Source: Glandiceps talaboti
Lineage: Eukaryota; Hemichordata; Enteropneusta; Spengelidae
NCBI RefSeq assembly: GCF_964340395.1
Contig: NC_135568.1
Span: forward strand, 429,501-493,500
Reading direction: 5' to 3'
DNA length: 64,000 nt
Shown here one piece after another: positions 47,291 through 61,970 of the stretch (the stretch's first letter is position 1; each line of letters begins with the position of its first letter). The notes under the pieces were generated by a model. The model made no database searches and was not told the DNA's origin. It saw nothing but the letters and a program-made list of their open reading frames with translations. The translations under genes and the position numbers were made by a program.

Positions 47291-47790
47291 TCAATATCAA
47301 ACAAAAGTAACCACCAAAAGCCAAATGTTACAAACTGTCCCTTTTTAAAACAAAAGTAACCACCAAAGGCCATACAAGTTGCAGACTGTGTCCCTTTAAA
47401 CAAAAGTAACCACAAAAAGCCATAAAAGTTACAGACTGTGTCCCTTTAAACAAAAGTAACCACCAAAAGCCATAAAAGTTACAGACTGTGTCCCTTTAAA
47501 CAAAAGTAACCATCAAAAACCATAAAGTTACAGACACTCCCTTTAAACAAAAGTAACCACCAAAGACCATAAAGTTACAGACTGTGTCCCTTTAAACAAA
47601 AGTAACCACCAAAAGGCACAAAAGTTACAGACTGTGTCCCTTAAACAAAAGTAACCACCAGTTACCATAAAAAGTTACAGACTGTGTCCCTTTAAACAAA
47701 AGTAACCACCAAAAGCTATAAACGTTACAGACTGTGTCCCTTTTTAAACAAAAGTAACCAAAAGGCACAAAAGTTACAGACTGTGCACCT
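47291..47790. repeat. Minisatellite, about 50-bp unit, about 10 copies
   Basis: Unit contains 'tttaaacaaaagtaaccacc' and 'gttacagactgtgtcc'. Copies differ mainly by small indels in A-runs. Confidence 0.92.
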
Positions 47791-47882
47791 TTAGTACAGT
47801 GTTGCTTGCTGAATCTTAATATGATAATCGGTCAAGGAGATCAAATGTGATAGTCCCATCACCATGATTTCTCTTCAGATAT

Positions 47883-48128
47883 CATCTAATCTAATCTAAT
47901 CTAATCTAATCTAATCTAATCTAATGTAATATAATATATAATGTAATGTAATGTAATATAATATATAATATAATATAATATAATATAATATAATGTAATG
48001 TAATGTAATGTAATGTAATGGAACGCAACGCAACGCAACGCAACACAATATAATATAATATATCTAATCTAATCTAATCTAATCTAATCTAATCTAATCT
48101 AATCTAATCTAATCTAATCTAAATATAT
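47883..48128. repeat. Pentanucleotide patchwork (TCTAA)n, (TAATG)n, (TAATA)n, (CGCAA)n, (TCTAA)n
   Basis: A five-base period is kept across unit changes. TCTAA blocks flank central TAATG, TAATA and ACGCA blocks, with local drift from one pentamer to the next. Confidence 0.95.
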
Positions 48129-48765
48129 ATATAATTTAGAACGCACCAGACTTCAGAACCATGGTTCTATTCAATGGCTCCAATTGAATATGACAAGGGC
48201 CAATCCACACTAAATGAAATCGAAAAGAAATCACAATTTGCACAGACTAATTTAGATTTAGACTGAAATCAAATAGTCAATATTAACCCATCAAAAAACA
48301 TCAATAATACCATAGATTCACTTGATTTACATAAACTCAGCTAAATATAAAAATCTCAATAGTCCATTAATAATGCAAGAACCCAACCTGAACGCCATCT
48401 GTTGATGCCTGTCAAATAATCTCACTTCTTTAAAAATGCAGTCACTTTCACAATACATTGTTATTCAAAATTTTGCCACCAATTCAAATGAAAAATAATT
48501 GATAATTTCTTCCTTCTACATATACTATCAAACTCAGCTGACTATATTTTGTAAAGAGTATTTCAACCATTGTCTAATTCCGTACTTAGTGATGATGTTC
48601 ACTTTGTGTGTGATTCAATCGTGAATACATAACCGTCATTTCAATATTTCTCCACAGTTTACATCAGTTGATAGTTTTATGAAACTCCCCGATTATTTTT
48701 TCTTCACTCAGGCGAGAATATAACTAGTAAGATTCCTCGTCGGTACGAGTACTTTATAATGATGA
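48129..48765. other. Non-coding interval
   Basis: AT-rich sequence with nothing recognised. Confidence 0.4.
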
Positions 48766-49290
48766 TAATGTTAGCTTTTATAAAGTGCTTTCTCACAATG
48801 TGTTCAAAGCACTTTACAATAGGGAACTTGCAATCCAGACTGAGCATGCTCAGACGCAAAAGACTATGGGATTATCTGTGGTTATCGTAATATCTAATGT
48901 GGAGCTACTGATAAAATTAACCTCCCACAAAGGTCAGGGTGACTATGAATTGATTAATTGTGGTTATAAACAATGTAACATTATTGTTTACAATACTATT
49001 TGATTAGTATTTATTATTATATTTCCCATGATGCAACATTCAACATGGTGGATTTTACAAGTTCCCTATTATTATCCTGGAGCTATAGCGGCTCAACGTT
49101 TTATACTTCCTCAACTCCTTGGATAGAATACAATCCATTGTAACTTCTGTAAGCACATGGGAAAAAACATTCACATAGCAACCTTTATCATACCAGGTCC
49201 CCAACTATACAGCTGGGTTAACTAGGGGTAATATCCTGGTTCAAATGTTGCTCAAAGACTAGCCACTCAGAAAGAAACAGAACCGACAAT
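48766..49290. mobile_element. Dispersed repeat interrupted by a nested element
   Basis: The left part has a palindromic 'aaagtgcttt...aaagcacttt' and the right part has 'ataccaggtccccaactata' and 'cagctgggttaactaggg', phrases typical of interspersed invertebrate repeats. The two parts are separated by the MITE at 48822-49066. Confidence 0.45.
48822..49066. mobile_element. Nested MITE with TA flanks (245 bp), Tc1/mariner-like
   Basis: The ends GGGAACTTG (48822-48830) and CAAGTTCCC (49058-49066) are perfect inverted repeats, with partial extension inward (CAATCC / GGATTTTA). TA dinucleotides flank both sides, as in Tc1/mariner insertions. No transposase. Confidence 0.65.
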
Positions 49291-49880
49291 ATGCAGATTC
49301 CAAGCTGGCCACTCTAATCTTCAACCATATTGACATAAATATTGGAGAATGATATAATTATATCTCTGTAATCTTAATACAAGAAAAAATGGGATAATAA
49401 CGGCTAATTGATTCATATTATAAGCACCGCAGAACTAATGAGATAGACATGTGTTTTCGTGATGTAGAATGACCAGGGTATAAATCCCATGTTTTCTGTT
49501 TGAACTCCTACACCTTGGCTTGCATGTGGCTGTACAGTTGAAGACTTAAAACCAAAATTGACAACATACTATCTTGACAAGAAATCATCAACTTTGCCTT
49601 ACCTTTTAACAGACACATAGTTTTTATTTCTTTATCTAAGTTATTTGTTGGAATATGCCATGAATGTTAAAACAGACAGATAAACACTGTCAGCTAACTT
49701 GCAATGTGTCGTGCAAAGTTTGGTAGATATACATGTATGTAGTTTGGTTATAGCAGATGGTGGGTTGGTAGATAAGTGAGTGAGTGGGTGAGAGAGTGAG
49801 TGTCTGTTTTATTCTACTTCAACGTGTCACCATGTGAATAAAACATCCAATATCAGAAAAGTAAACTATCAATTCAAAAC
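49291..49880. other. Non-coding interval
   Basis: No gene or array recognised; a short GTGAGTGGGTGAGAGAGTGA run is present near 49780. Confidence 0.4.
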
Positions 49881-49883
49881 CTC

Positions 49884-49982
49884 AATACAATACAATACAA
49901 TACAATACAATACAATACAATACAATACAATACAATACAATACAATACAATACAATATAATACAATACAATACAGTACAATG
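49884..49982. repeat. Microsatellite (ACAAT)n
   Basis: About 19 pentamers, nearly pure. Confidence 0.97.
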
Positions 49983-50182
49983 ACTTGCAATCAAACGTAC
50001 TGTCTACAACATATTGCATGGACGTTAGTTCAAAACCAAGTTTACATCAATATGTCATTATATCAAATACCAATGTCGGCAGGTGTTTTAGCGTTCATAT
50101 TTCTATTATACACAACTCATCTAAATCATAAATAAATAAATACTAAAACACTTATCTAACCATATATATGTCTGTTTGTCTC

Positions 50183-50410
50183 GAGTCGTGATGGTCGAAT
50201 GGTTTAAGTGGCTCGCTCGGAACTTGCAAGTTTCCAGCTGGGGCCTTGACTCTACGAAAAGGCTAAAGTCCTTTGGCAGAATTTTAACTACGCATGTGTC
50301 CTGGTCAACCCTCAAGTGTAAATAGGAACTTGGTAGGATAAAGATTACTTTGTGAAGGATTTAATCCTGTGCACTTTAAGAAACAGCACGAATAGTGTGT
50401 TTTCCAGGGA
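50183..50410 (+). mobile_element. tRNA-derived SINE, 5' part
   Basis: GAGTCGTGATGGTCGAATGG followed by TTTAAG resembles the 5' half and A box of a tRNA-Ser-like gene. The B box is decayed, and the 3' acceptor arm does not pair, so it is not a working tRNA. The body has 'aagtgtaaataggaacttgg' then 'taggat', related to the SINE at 36631. Confidence 0.6.
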
Positions 50411-50554
50411 GTTGAGGAAGTATATAGGGTCGTTATGTCGTCATAGATACAACTGTGTTGAGGAAATAATTGAACAGAGAAGAGTAGTAAACAACTCTGC
50501 CTTATCATTCACTCTCTTTATCTCACTGTCATCCTTCCTGTCTCTGTGCCCCTC

Positions 50555-50992
<438 letters not shown>

Positions 50993-52960
50993 TCGAATAC
51001 AAAAGAGTCAAAGTTTTTATTTTAAAATGCGTTTTACATGATATTATCTAGTTTCCTTGGATTTTATATTATATAACCCCTAAGCTAGTTTGCATATAAA
51101 TTGCATTATTTGCATATTTACCTTTATGTTAAATAAGTAATATAGTTTGCATATCAATGATATGATTTGCATAAAGAAACTATAGCTGAGTAATTTTTTG
51201 AATATCAATAATATGATTTGCATGTTGACTCTGAAGTCTGAATTCATTATATCAGGAAATAGTGAATTAACACACGATAGAATGGCTTCAAAATTTAACT
51301 GGTACTACTTAAAACCTTATACAAAGATGTCAGTTTACGTTTGGCAGAATACCTTGTGTGACTCGCTCTTTTGACTTTTAACTTTGATGTCGTGCGGTGT
51401 GTATTTAACTGAGTGGCTAGATTGCGATTAGCCCATCGAACTAGTATACATTATAAAACAAAGATAAGTTTTGTCTCTGAGTAGATAAGAGAACATGACA
51501 TCACTGACATAAAGCCATTTCCTGATACATGATTAGACGGTAACTTGATAAGATTGAGTAATATAACATGATTGCATATTCTATAGATTTTTCTTTATCA
51601 AACGTCCTTTTTATCTCTCTTTTCTCTTTGAAGCATAGCGGTACGTTTTACCAATAGAAAAAAAATAGAATGTCATCGAACTCATTTGTCGTTTATACAC
51701 TAGTGTATGTGGCTTAATATCTTATTTTGACTGAGATGATGGGAAAAGGACTTAGGAAGTATATGTCCACAGTTTACATTGTACAAACAGAATTCCCCTA
51801 CGCTGCTTAGTTTAAAAGTTAATAAGCCGATGTCATTAGCTTCACATGAATGTATTAATGCTAATGCTTTAGAAACTTTGATCGATATGTTAGAGGTAGA
51901 ATATCAAGCCTTGCTCAAATCAATCACTTCATTCTAATCCTATTCAGTCCTATTTTAATACCACATTTTTCCTCTAATAACATAACCACAGCAGTAACGT
52001 TTCATTTTCGACAACATTTTATTTTTTTAAATCTACTACTTGACAGTCTGTCTGTTTTGACTCTGCTTGTATTATCCTCCTGTGAGTTCGTAGCTGCCTT
52101 TGACAAGCATTGTTAGATAGTTTACTTCTCCCTGATTCCATCTCTGTTAACGTAGAATTTCCCCCAGGAAATGAAAATCTTAAACCTTTCCTGTCACTTT
52201 AAAACTCAACCCATCTCAAGAAACAAATAAGTGGTCACTAAGCAACATTTTAAAATAGAGTTCAAAATAATACCAAATTCAGCCATTTTAGAATCCATTA
52301 TGGTTGACGAATACTGGGTTAATTAACTCTCTGAGAAAGTAAAAGATTATTGATGTCTTTGAAAACAAGACGGTCAACCCCGAAACTTCTTTATTATTTC
52401 AAAACACCGTAAACAAACTTTCATATTATACTAGTGCATAACGGGTCATTTTAATTGAAAAGTAATTTACTATGTGGGGGAGGCTGAAAACGTCAGGTGA
52501 CAGAGAACCTAGGAAACGTGTATGCCGTTGACGTTTAGAATTATGAAACATTGTTATCGACATTACCTACCTACTATATACTAGGGGTGTTCATTGCATG
52601 ACTTTCCTACTTGACTTACAATGAAATAGTCAGAGGACACTGTCCGTAGGCTAGTGTTACTTTGCATATATAATTACATTGAATATGTACCAGTTAATTC
52701 CCTAGATAGATTACTTCTGAAGTACATGACACTAAAAAAAGGAATTCCTTGAGGATATTACTATATTAGCCACTGTAGACTAGGAACACAAAACTGTCGA
52801 ATATTTCGAATTAGTTTAGTTTAGTTTAGTTTATTTCAGTAAAACAACAAGATCGACAGTACAGATACAAATAAAAACTGGTGCAAATTGTTGAATTACT
52901 TGGATAACCCACAAAGTCAAAGACTTGTTTCCAGTGGGGTCCATAATTCAGAGTTGTGTT
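50993..52960. other. Non-coding interval
   Basis: AT-rich. It contains a cluster of 'gatttgcat' / 'tttgcatat' phrases at about 51080-51225 and a (TTTAG)n run at about 52813-52832. No gene. Confidence 0.45.
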
Positions 52961-53510
52961 GATGATGGATTGTATCGACGTATGTATTCCTACATGTGTA
53001 TATCTTGTACACATGTAAATATCTTTGTATATCTTGTACACATGTAAATATATTTGTATATCTTGTACACGTGTCATTGTATATAATGTACACGTGTATA
53101 TTTTAACTGTTTTATATTTCTACCTCCGTATATTTGTGCACATGTAGAAATATACACATGCATGACTAGACCCACGTAGTAATATATACATGTAAAAATA
53201 ACCACATGGAGCAATATATACACAAGAAAGTAATTTAGAAATATATATACACAAGAAGAAATATATATACACAAGAAGAAATATATATACACAAGAAGAA
53301 ATATATATACACAAGAAGAAATATATATACACAAGAAGAAATATATATACACAAGAAGAAATATATATACACAAGAAAACCACGTAGAAATATATAATAT
53401 ACATATAGAAATATACACTTGAAGAAATATATACGTGTACAGCTACATGTATACACATATGGATATACACACATGTTGAAATATACTCATGTAGTATTAA
53501 AGTATAGAAA
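52961..53510. repeat. Tandem repeats: ACATGTA-rich block and 20-bp AAGAAGAAATATATATACAC array
   Basis: About seven perfect 20-bp units lie at about 53235-53370. They are flanked on both sides by diverged units containing 'gtagaaatatacacatg' and 'cttgtacacatgtaaatat'. The minus-strand frames repeating a C/V/Y/I/F/L-rich heptamer-like peptide are artefacts. Confidence 0.92.
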
Positions 53511-54003
53511 TGAACACAGATAGAAAATACCTCACCTAAGGGTTTTGTCACTTCTCGTCACCCCTAGGTCACTCGTGTTTTCCTTGGCAGAACGAAGAAA
53601 CATATTGGGGAATAATGTCTAAATATTTTGTCGTGTGCGTTTTCCTAAATTGTAATATTTCTATATTGTGTATATCTCTGCATATATATATATCCTCAGT
53701 TGTTCATTAGTTTGGTATCCTATTCTATTATCCTATAACTATGTATATTAGCTATATACAACTCTTTCCTTGTTTAATTGCCCAACATGTTACATCTTTT
53801 TTCCGATTTCTGATAATAAATACCCTTTCCTACTATTACCCACCTACAATCCGATTATCGTTTAACACTGAACATAAATTGACTTGATTAGTAACCCTCT
53901 AAGGTAGATTAGTATCCCTCTAAGGTAGATTATAGATTGGACGAGACTTGAATGATAATACCACATACACCTAATTGTTTCAGTACTTTAACTTTCCTCA
54001 CAA
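53511..54003. other. Non-coding interval
   Basis: No gene; a short two-copy 'ccctctaaggtagatta' repeat is at about 53895-53932. Confidence 0.4.
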
Positions 54004-54005
54004 TG

Positions 54006-54198
54006 AATACATACATACATACATACATACATACATACATACATACATACATACATACATACATACATACATACATACATACGTACATACGTACATACGT
54101 ACGTACGTACGTACGTGTACGTGCGTGTGTGCGGGCGGGCAGAGGGGGGCGGGGGGCGTGCGTGCGTGCGTGCGTGCGTACGTACGTACGTACGTACG

Positions 54199-54228
<30 letters not shown>
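54006..54228. repeat. Inverted compound microsatellite with a G-rich centre
   Basis: (CATA)n changes to (CGTA)n, then GTGC blocks, a G-rich core (54133-54156), (GTGC)n, (GTAC)n and (TATG)n. The two sides are near reverse complements, so the block can fold into a long hairpin. The core has several G3 runs. Confidence 0.96.
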
Positions 54229-54229
<1 letters not shown>

Positions 54230-54677
54230 GCATTGACTACATTTGCCATATTATATTGATAACCATCGACCTAACCTTTAAATCAGTCTAAACCTAATTT
54301 CTATAACTGAATTGAACTCATAATGATAATCTATATGTGGTCACTAATCTACCTAGTAATACTGTACTATACAATAAATAGAAAGACCTATTCTAATCTT
54401 TTAAACGGTCAATTATATATAACGCCTACTTAGCTACTACAGTTATCTCATGTGTGCTCCTATTCTATTCACTGTATTGTTTGCTACATGCTACATCGCA
54501 CAAATACATACGTCGTGACTGCACAGAATTACGATTTCAATTATTTTGTCTGGTCTGATATATACCAAATCAGCAATATGTTATGCTATCAAGTACATAC
54601 AGGACGCGTATGCATGCCATGGACACAAACTGAAACACGATACATGCTATATTTCATATACATCAGACAGAGAGATT

Positions 54678-54678
<1 letters not shown>
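54229..54678. other. Non-coding interval
   Basis: No supported gene. Confidence 0.4.
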
Positions 54679-54753
<75 letters not shown>

Positions 54754-54754
54754 G
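54679..54754. repeat. Microsatellite (ACAG)n
   Basis: About 18 pure units. Confidence 0.98.
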
Positions 54755-55635
54755 GTATAAATGAAGGAATATTACGTGACATTCTTTCTTCTAATTTAAT
54801 TTTACAATACTTATATTATTCAATCTACTGATATTTATTTATGATATTAATAAAATTAAATAATAATTATCGACTTATATAACCTACATATTTCTGAACT
54901 TAGTCCATCTCTTTGGCAATTTGCATAAAATGATTTGGTAATATAGTCTTGACGTCATGGTGACAGTAATATGTTTCTAATGATAGGAGATTGTTTACCC
55001 AGTCACGAATTACGAATAAGCCATCCAGTAAAATCATGATGTATGCAGACTGTATTGGATAACCAATGAAAACTGCTAACCTTTATTCAAAAATCTCTTG
55101 GAGATCAAAAGAACTGGTGAATATGCTACCACTTCTGTGTAGTATTATACCTGACAATCCATGGTAAATGGTTGTTGAGAGTATGGCCTTAAGTTGACGT
55201 CACCATTTATAGTTAAAATGAGAATAGTTCGTTGGAATATACAACTAGACTGTATAGAGACACGTGTCTGTAGCTGGTAGAGTGAAACCATACGTCGTAT
55301 CCTACAGACTAGACAGAAGCGTGTGTATAACATATACATTTCGTATCCTACAGACTAGACAGAAGGCTTCTGTAACATAAACATTTATGATCAAAACCAA
55401 TCATTTAGATACTAAGTAATTGAGACCGTTGTTTTATTTCAGAGATAACAGTAATTTTATCACTGAATACAGGAGGAGAATCTTGCAAAATTACAGAATG
55501 TAAACAAAACTCTTTCCGTTACAACCCTGCTGTGTTCAATAGTAGCAGTTCTACCATTAGAAAAGCATCGACTTTTATAATACATCGTAAATGTATATTG
55601 TTCACTTCACAGTCTTCTTGCAAATTATTCTTGTA
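54755..55635. other. Non-coding interval
   Basis: A two-copy repeat ('cgtatcctacagactagaca') lies near 55293 and 55337. No gene. Confidence 0.45.
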
Positions 55636-55655
55636 CACACACACACACACACACA

Positions 55656-55708
<53 letters not shown>
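55636..55708. repeat. Microsatellite (CA)n
   Basis: About 36 units with one CAGA interruption. Confidence 0.98.
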
Positions 55709-55711
<3 letters not shown>

Positions 55712-56007
55712 GAAAGATCGTTACAATAGGTAATTGGTGGATGTCAATCAATTTGTTTAACGCCAAAGTCAAACCCGACTTAACGTTATATGACGATATA
55801 GAATTCTACATGATGTTGACCTCATTCGGCACAGATACGTCATTAGGTATATTATGTCGAAAATACAGTGCCCGCAAGCTAAGCATATTGTTTACTATAT
55901 AGACGTAGACAGATCTAATGTCTATGTAAACAAAGAAACCACATTTGCCTCCATAGTTATTTTTGATTGTAGTGACAACGACTTTGTGTTGATGACTTTC
56001 ATAATCC

Positions 56008-56114
56008 TAGCCTCGGTTACCCAGACTCCACTGCTTCCACTAGTGTAATTGATGTATTCCCACCAGACTCTGTGGGGCAGGTAGACATTAGAGGAGTCTG
56101 GGTAACTGAAACTA
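56008..56114. mobile_element. MITE-like element, family 1 copy 2 (107 bp)
   Basis: Ends TAGCCTCGGTTACCCAGACT and AGTCTGGGTAACTGAAACTA are inverted repeats and match those of the element at 24814-24894. The interiors differ, so only the ends are conserved. Confidence 0.65.
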
Positions 56115-56670
56115 TCATCATCCTAGTTGATGTAATTGAAACCATGAACTTTACATGACAAACACTCTCCCTGGTCATTATGTGATATATGTCACTGCAA
56201 AGTTGTTACATACCAGTAATTATCTAAAAGAGTGAAAGTTACTGCCTGAAATAAATCTGTGTGATTACAATCAAAGATATACTTTATTGAATAGGATGCC
56301 TTCTACAATCATATATAGTCATTGATGCAGTGCAGACATAAAAGTTTCCCATCTACACTGTTTGTGTTTGTCTAATTTCATTTAGTTGTGGAATGGTCGG
56401 GGTCCTCTATTTTGATTGGTTGGTTGACTAACGCGTAATTTATGGTACCTCACTCGTCATTAGGATAGGGGGAGTGCTTGTCATTGACACTACTGATTTT
56501 AAGGGTGGGTAAGTGTCCCGTTGCACTGTGAGACGACACAGTTACTACAGCTCTTATAAATCGCCCCTCATGCATAATCGTATTTGATTAGTCAATCACT
56601 GCTTAGAGTAGATAGTTGCTCACATCTACAGAACAAACGCTAGGCTTAGCTTACCGCCGCTGTATATGTA
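56115..56670. other. Non-coding interval
   Basis: Unique sequence; slightly richer in CpG near 56520-56660 but with no exon that I can support. Confidence 0.4.
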
Positions 56671-56671
56671 G

Positions 56672-56672
<1 letters not shown>

Positions 56673-56722
<50 letters not shown>
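56673..56722. repeat. Microsatellite (ACA)n
   Basis: About 17 pure ACA units. Confidence 0.98.
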
Positions 56723-58262
<1,540 letters not shown>

Positions 58263-58283
58263 GTGTGTACACATACACATGTA

Positions 58284-58508
<225 letters not shown>

Positions 58509-60180
58509 ATCGTATACCTTTGTACTGTAGCACTTGATTCCTAGTCAATAAAAAGATATTTTAATCTGACATAACACAGACTAGCCATCCCACAGATGTC
58601 GTCATAATATCGTCTCCATGGAAACAATCGAAGCGCCCAAGAGCTGTCTCTTGCAGAGAGATAGTAATATTGTAATCGTCGTATAGAAAGATGACACTTA
58701 CTTTGGCCGAGTTAGACCTCGATCTTAAGGGCATGTCGAGTTAAAAGACGTAAATGTTATCTAAATAGACTTATATATGTATCATGATTTATCAATTGTA
58801 CATAAAAGGTTTCATTTTTCGTCCAAGTCTTAGTATTGTGCTTTCACGGACGAACTTTGATTCATGCGTTGTGTTCGATTTTTTTAGCGACAGAGACAGA
58901 CAAATAATCTGTATTTTTTATTACATTGTATTATTATTTTTCTTTAGGGCTACTCCGACCAGAATTAGAAATCAACGTGTGATGGCTGTTTTTGACATTA
59001 TGACTGATTTGAAATGATGGCTACATGCAATAGAGGTGACATTCAACACAAAGGTATATAATATATTTAACAATAACAATAACAATGATAATAATACTAA
59101 TAATAATACGATATGTCAAGAGAAATCTACAAAACAAAATCACGCGAAAATAATGGCGCTACATTGTAACAAGTCGTGATGTCAATTTCATTGTACAGAA
59201 AGGTGACACTTCCCCAAACGGGACTTTAATGGGGTTTTTTATCAATAGCATTAACTGTGATCTTTTGACGTTATGGCCTTTCATTGCGTCTTTTGTTGAG
59301 TTTTTTTGTTTGGTTCAAGATAGGACATAAAGAAAGAGGAAAAATCAAGATAAATATAAAGAATCTACGCAATATAACAAGCATGTCACGTAGGTGGTAT
59401 GTGTTTTATTTATCTCTGTTGGGTCGACACATCTCTACCCAGTAGGAATTTTGTGCTGCCATGGCAACTAAAGACTCGCTTAGAAGCGTCTTTTAATAAA
59501 AATGAAACGAGAACGAGGTTGTAAATGGAATACGGGAAGTGTACTAAACACTGGAAGTGAAGTATTGACCCTGGAATGATCTATCTGACCTAATATCTGG
59601 AATAACCACAGCATCTTACCATCGAAGAATGAACATTTTAAAATACATTTTGTATGTTTGTTATCACTTTCTTTTCTCCATCGTTATTATAATATTGCAC
59701 CATATGTTTTTGGGGTGATTTATCTGTTTCACTAGCGTATATGTGATATATTTATATAACTCAGCATCATGACTGGTTAATTTGTCAGATGCGAGTTTTA
59801 TTTTCAGTTTGTTAGCCACGGGTGGCTGGTAGGTAGGTCGGTAGGTCGGTTGGTTGGTTAGCTACAGACTGTATACATATTGAGAACTCTAGTGATTTTT
59901 CGTCACATTCTTTGTCCACTTGTATAAATAATTTATTTTTCATTTACGCGTAATACTCGGCCATTCCAAGTCGCGATTCTCGATTCATGAAAATATAAAA
60001 ATCCGAATCTTAATACTGTACAGGAACACGAAGAGACCGATTGGTGGCGCTCTTCGTTAAGTGATTGGTGGAATCGGGTCACCAATGCATGAGGATAGTA
60101 AACTGTGAACACTGCATATATGTTCCACTTTAATATACTCGTACGGACTAAATTACTTTAATCAAATTTAGTAATTTTGT
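58509..60180. other. Non-coding interval
   Basis: Holds small simple repeats (AATAATAC near 59080, GGTAGGTCGGTT near 59828). No gene. Confidence 0.4.
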
Positions 60181-60187
60181 AAATTGT

Positions 60188-60693
60188 ATGCAGATCTTGG
60201 CGATATTGATAAAGAAGATAACAAAAACAGTCTTCTTGTATTATGAATGTCAGAAGAGACAGATGTGGTATAAGCCACTGGTAAAATCGCGGGAGAAAAT
60301 CATCTCCGATCCAAAGGGAATGCCAGTGTTCTGTCGGATTCTCGCGCTTTATCATGGAATCTTCATAGATAATAGAGTGAAGAAAGCAAATTCTGCCATG
60401 GGCCTTTTGAAAAGAAATATCTGCACCCAGATAAACACATGTTCTTGCTTATCAGCCAATCAATCGTTCGACCAACATTTGAACAACAGCGTAACAATTA
60501 TACGTGGAATTCAAACGCGGAAAAAACCTCCAGACTTGACAACCTAATAGAAAATGCGAAACACCTTGTTGCAAAAAAAACATAAATTTTCAAAAATTCC
60601 TTTTCCTCCAGAACAATCATTGATTGGAACGTAATGCCCCCCCCCCCACCCTTTGTCATTGAATCACCTTTGATATCATCTTTCAAGACATGA
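60188..60693 (+). pseudogene. Decayed LINE (non-LTR retrotransposon) ORF2 C-terminal fragment
   Basis: One frame reads VKKANSAMGLLKRNI, which matches the end of LINE reverse transcriptases (the ANRxLGFLRRN-type segment). About 190 bases on, in a shifted frame (60598-60693), SFSSRTIIDWNVMPP and then ISSFKT before TGA match the typical LINE ORF2 C-terminus (the FxxRTIxxWNxLPxxV...SFK pattern). The two parts need at least one frameshift and sequence is missing between them, so it is a dead, 5'-truncated copy. The clade is not certain. Confidence 0.7.
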
Positions 60694-61140
60694 CTTAGGA
60701 ATGATTTGAAATCAGTAGTATTCCTAACTTAACCCTTGACCCCATTGGCATGGTACTCCTAAGGAGGCAATGTCATGTACTAATATTCAGATGTAAGTGC
60801 CCGCATATTTTTGAGAATAGAACGATCTAGAGGTGAAGTACCACAAAATGGTTTGTTCTGCAGAACCCGACTGACCCTTACTTTATTTTGGATTCAAATA
60901 TCGAATAACAAATAAAAAAAACTAATGCCCTCTGTTGACGAGGTCAGAAGTACAAAGGGTCACTGATAAAATAGTGACGTCACAAGCGCTATGATGGCAA
61001 AACTTTCCATTCATTACGGAATTCAGGTCATTTGATATGACACTTAAACGATTCACACTGACAGTATCCTTCTAACTTCAAATAACATTTGTAAGTCATC
61101 CAAACTGTTAAGAGTCTGATTATTAATCACATAAAACAAA
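60694..61140. other. LINE 3' flank and non-coding sequence
   Basis: It starts with sequence that could be the LINE 3' UTR ('cccttgaccccattggcatg'). No gene. Confidence 0.35.
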
Positions 61141-61159
61141 CTCACAGTTACTTTTTTTT

Positions 61160-61255
61160 CTGAAATACTCAACCTACAAAAGAGACCGACCCAAAAACTC
61201 AAACCTACAAAAAAGACCGACCCAAAAACTCAAACCAACAAAACTGACCCAACAG
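61160..61255. repeat. Three copies of an about 31-bp unit
   Basis: 'cctacaaaagagaccgaccc' then 'aaaaactcaa', repeated with the third copy shortened. Confidence 0.85.
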
Positions 61256-61469
61256 TCAAAAGGTATTATTGATGCGAAACAATTAAATAGAATAGATAGA
61301 AGTAAGTCACAAAAGAGCAAAAGTGCCTATTCTGGTTTTAAGTAAGTGAGAAAGTCGTCCAAGAATATTTTCATTATCTTACGATAGTGGATGTCTTCAT
61401 GAACAATTTAATTACAATGTAAACCATGCCACCTGAAACAGAAGTTGTTTGACTCGACTGAAATCTGAC

Positions 61470-61970
61470 TAACATTGCTACATTTTATCGTCTGAGTTTA
61501 CTAACATTGCTACATTTTATCGTCTGACTCGACAAAAACTTACTAACATTGCTACATTTTATCGTGTGACTCGACTGAAATCTTACTAACATTACTACAT
61601 TTTATCGTCTGACTTTACTGACATTGCTACATTTTATCGTCTGACTCGACAAAACTTACTAACATTGCTAAATTTTATCGTCTGACTCGACTGAAATCTT
61701 ACTAACATTGCTACATTTTATCGTCTGACTCGACAAAACTTACTAACATTGCTACATTTTATCGTCTGACTTGACTGAAATCTTACTAATTTTGCTACAT
61801 TTTATCGTCTGACTTGACAGAATGTTTATTGACATTGCTACATTTTATCGTCTGACTTGACAGAATGTTTACTGACATTGCTACATTTTACCGTCTTGCT
61901 CGACTTGAATCTTAACTAACATTGTTACATTTTATCGTCTGACTTGACAGAATGTTTACTGACATTTTTA
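61470..61970. repeat. Minisatellite with CATTGCTACATTTTATCGTC core
   Basis: About eleven copies of the core alternate with two linker types, 'tgactcgacaaaacttactaa' and 'tgactcgactgaaatcttac' (or a 'cagaatgtttactgacatt' type). This gives a higher-order pattern. Confidence 0.92.

Noticed and set aside
50183-50260. A functional tRNA-Ser/Leu gene
   Set aside because: The acceptor stem does not pair, the B box is degenerate and a SINE body follows directly.
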